Shown in pieces: positions 5,092 through 6,393 of a stretch of DNA of 6,393 nt. The stretch spans positions 1 through 6,393 of the forward strand of contig CAYLNK010000362.1 in NCBI GenBank assembly GCA_964384675.1. The letters run 5' to 3'. The notes beneath the pieces are model-generated. The model ran no database searches, was not told the DNA's origin, and saw only the letters and a list, made by a program, of their open reading frames with translations. This stretch comes from CAYLNK01 sp964384675. Its GTDB lineage: Bacteria > Acidobacteriota > Thermoanaerobaculia > UBA5066. The translations under genes were made by a program, and so were the position numbers. How positions within the stretch are numbered: position 1 is the first letter of the stretch; every line of letters begins with the position of its first letter.

Positions 5092-6393
5092 GTGAGACGA
5101 GGAACCGCCTGGATCGTCGGCGTCGGCCTGGTCGCGATGTCCCCGACGAACGCGGACGCGCCCAAGGGCGTCACGGGCCGTGTCGCCGTCTATTCGCGCT
5201 CCGTTACCGCGGTGATCACCGCTCGGGGGGGGAAGGCGCCCGCCGCGCCGCCGTCCGCCGCCGATCTGGAGGTGCTCGAGGACGGCGTGCCCGCGACCGT
5301 CACCGGTGTCGACGCGCTCGTGCCGCCGGCCCCGCCACCGGCTTCGGCGGCCACGGACGCCCCCACGGCCGAGGTCGAGGCGCGCCCTCTCCCCCAGGTC
5401 CTCTGGTTCGACCTGAGGCTCCTCCGGGCCCGATCCGTCAAGGAGGCCGTCGCCGGCTTCCGGAAGTCGGCGCCGAGACTCCTGGCCCGGGGGCCGGTGC
5501 AGATCGTCGTGGCCGATCCCGAGCCGACGGTCACCCTGCCGCCCACCGACGAGGCGCGCGCGCTCGACGCGGCGCTCGTCCGCATCGGCTCGACGCTCGT
5601 CGGGCGGGACCGTCTGACGGCCCATCGCCGCGACTACCTGGACGCCGCCGCCGCCCGGCCCGGGATCATCCCGCTCCAGCCGAGTGAGCGTCCGGCGCCG
5701 ACGGAGGACGGCAACGCGCAGGGCAGCACGTCGGACTCCCTCGTGAAGTCGTTCGCCGAGGAGGAGGTCCAGCTCCTGAAGCACCAGCTCGAGCGGCTCC
5801 GCTCGTTCGCGGAGGGGACTCTGGGCCCGCCTCCCCGCGTCCTCTATCTGACCTCGGACGGCTTCGACCTCGATCCGATCTCCTTCTACTCGAACCGGCC
5901 CCCCGCCACGACGCTCCAGATCGGCCCGCGGGTCCAGGCGCTCGTGAAGGAGACGACGGAGACGTTGGCCCGCACGGGCTGGATCGTGGTGCCGGTGGCG
6001 CCGGGAGCCTCCGTCGGGGCGCCGATGTCGGGCCGAGCCGCGGAGTCCTCGGGTGCCGCGAGCCTCTCGGACGCCTCGCCCGGGGCCTTCCTGGTGTCTC
6101 ACCCGGTGGAGTCCCTCCGGACGATCGCGGAGGAGACCGGCGGCGAGGTGCTCGTCGACCCCGACGAGGTCGGCGGCCCTCTCGCGTCTCTGGCCCGCAC
6201 GTACCTCGTCTCGTACAGCATCGGCCACGCCCCGGACGGAAAGGCGCACCGGCTCGAGGTGAGGAGCCGGAGGCCCGACCTCGTGGTGCGATCCGCGTCG
6301 AGCGTGGCGTCGGGGACGCCGGAGGGGGGAGCCACGCGCCGCGGCGTCGACCTCCTGGCGGGCGGCGCCGCGGGCGATCTGCCGGTCGCGGTG
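5092..6393 (+). CDS. divergent VWFA-related (acidobacterial-type) exported protein, 3' end cut by the window
   Basis: The frame is open from GTG 5092 to the last base, giving 434 residues with no stop. The N-terminus MRRGTAWIVGVGLVAM looks like a short signal peptide, cut perhaps after TNA (residue 21); a cut after ADA is disfavoured by the following Pro. The layout resembles the VWFA-related proteins common in Acidobacteriota. An initial strand region leads into LEVLEDGVPATV (59-70; the family's 'xVxEDGxPQ' position). Next come LWFDLRLL (104-111) at the first von Willebrand A strand, LYLTSDGFDLD (251-261) at the later 'SDGxD' strand, and TGGEVLVD (349-356). The end is ARTYLVSYSIGH (368-379) with DLVVRSAS (396-403), like the family's 'YLLGY...RxGY' ending. 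The DxSxS metal site is not preserved, since D107 is followed by LRLL. Residues 43-57 and 82-100 are low-complexity, Ala/Pro-rich. A G8 run lies at 5225-5232. Function is unknown. Confidence 0.72.
   Translation, partial: MRRGTAWIVGVGLVAMSPTNADAPKGVTGRVAVYSRSVTAVITARGGKAPAAPPSAADLEVLEDGVPATVTGVDALVPPAPPPASAATDAPTAEVEARPLPQVLWFDLRLLRARSVKEAVAGFRKSAPRLLARGPVQIVVADPEPTVTLPPTDEARALDAALVRIGSTLVGRDRLTAHRRDYLDAAAARPGIIPLQPSERPAPTEDGNAQGSTSDSLVKSFAEEEVQLLKHQLERLRSFAEGTLGPPPRVLYLTSDGFDLDPISFYSNRPPATTLQIGPRVQALVKETTETLARTGWIVVPVAPGASVGAPMSGRAAESSGAASLSDASPGAFLVSHPVESLRTIAEETGGEVLVDPDEVGGPLASLARTYLVSYSIGHAPDGKAHRLEVRSRRPDLVVRSASSVASGTPEGGATRRGVDLLAGGAAGDLPVAV

Noticed and set aside
4059..5174. A 371-codon open frame on the - strand antisense to the DUF2911 gene
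   Set aside because: It is a compositional shadow of the clearly recognised DUF2911 coding sequence, with no motif of its own.
4840..6249. A 469-codon open frame on the - strand antisense to the VWFA-related gene
   Set aside because: Its translation is Arg/Gly/Asp-rich without domains, and the + strand frame has a Shine-Dalgarno, signal peptide and family motifs. Long antisense frames are expected in DNA this GC-rich.
1..6393. A mobile element, CRISPR array, defence island or other undescribed multigene system
   Set aside because: No repeats of array type, integrase, transposase, nuclease-effector or attachment-site signals were seen. Five of the seven genes are ordinary housekeeping types.

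Overview
This is a very GC-rich bacterial window (roughly 70 % or more by eye, with G/C at most third codon positions). All recognisable genes lie on the + strand and intergenic gaps are short. The organism cannot be named from sequence alone. A secreted DUF2911 protein next to a secreted protein resembling the acidobacterial 'VWFA-related' family points to Acidobacteriota or a similar GC-rich soil/sediment phylum. That is an inference, not an identification.

Region 1 (1-2831) looks like one operon of tightly coupled genes. In order it holds the C-terminal part of an M16 zinc-peptidase-family protein (cut by the window start), dut (dUTPase), a YycJ-like metallo-beta-lactamase-fold hydrolase, purS and purQ. 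Three of the four junctions are 4-nt stop/start overlaps (ATGA, GTGA, TTGA), and the fourth is an 11-nt gap with a good Shine-Dalgarno. The theme is nucleotide metabolism: dUTP removal plus two of the three subunits of FGAM synthetase. The third subunit, PurL, is not in the window.

Region 2 (2832-4121) starts with a 181-nt intergenic gap containing a sizeable imperfect hairpin. It is followed by rsgA, the circularly permuted GTPase of small-subunit assembly, which probably starts at a TTG behind a strong Shine-Dalgarno. A 59-nt gap with a short GC-rich stem precedes the next gene.

Region 3 (4122-6393) encodes two predicted exported proteins. The first is a DUF2911 protein with a helical, TPR-like C-terminal part. 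After a perfect 11-bp hairpin comes a long reading frame, open at the window end, for a divergent VWFA-related protein whose usual metal-binding DxSxS motif is not recognisable.

I found no tRNA, rRNA, CRISPR array, insertion sequence, attachment site or integrase, and no sign of a defence or mobile system. Most of the window is ordinary housekeeping. The least understood part is the exported pair at 4122-6393.
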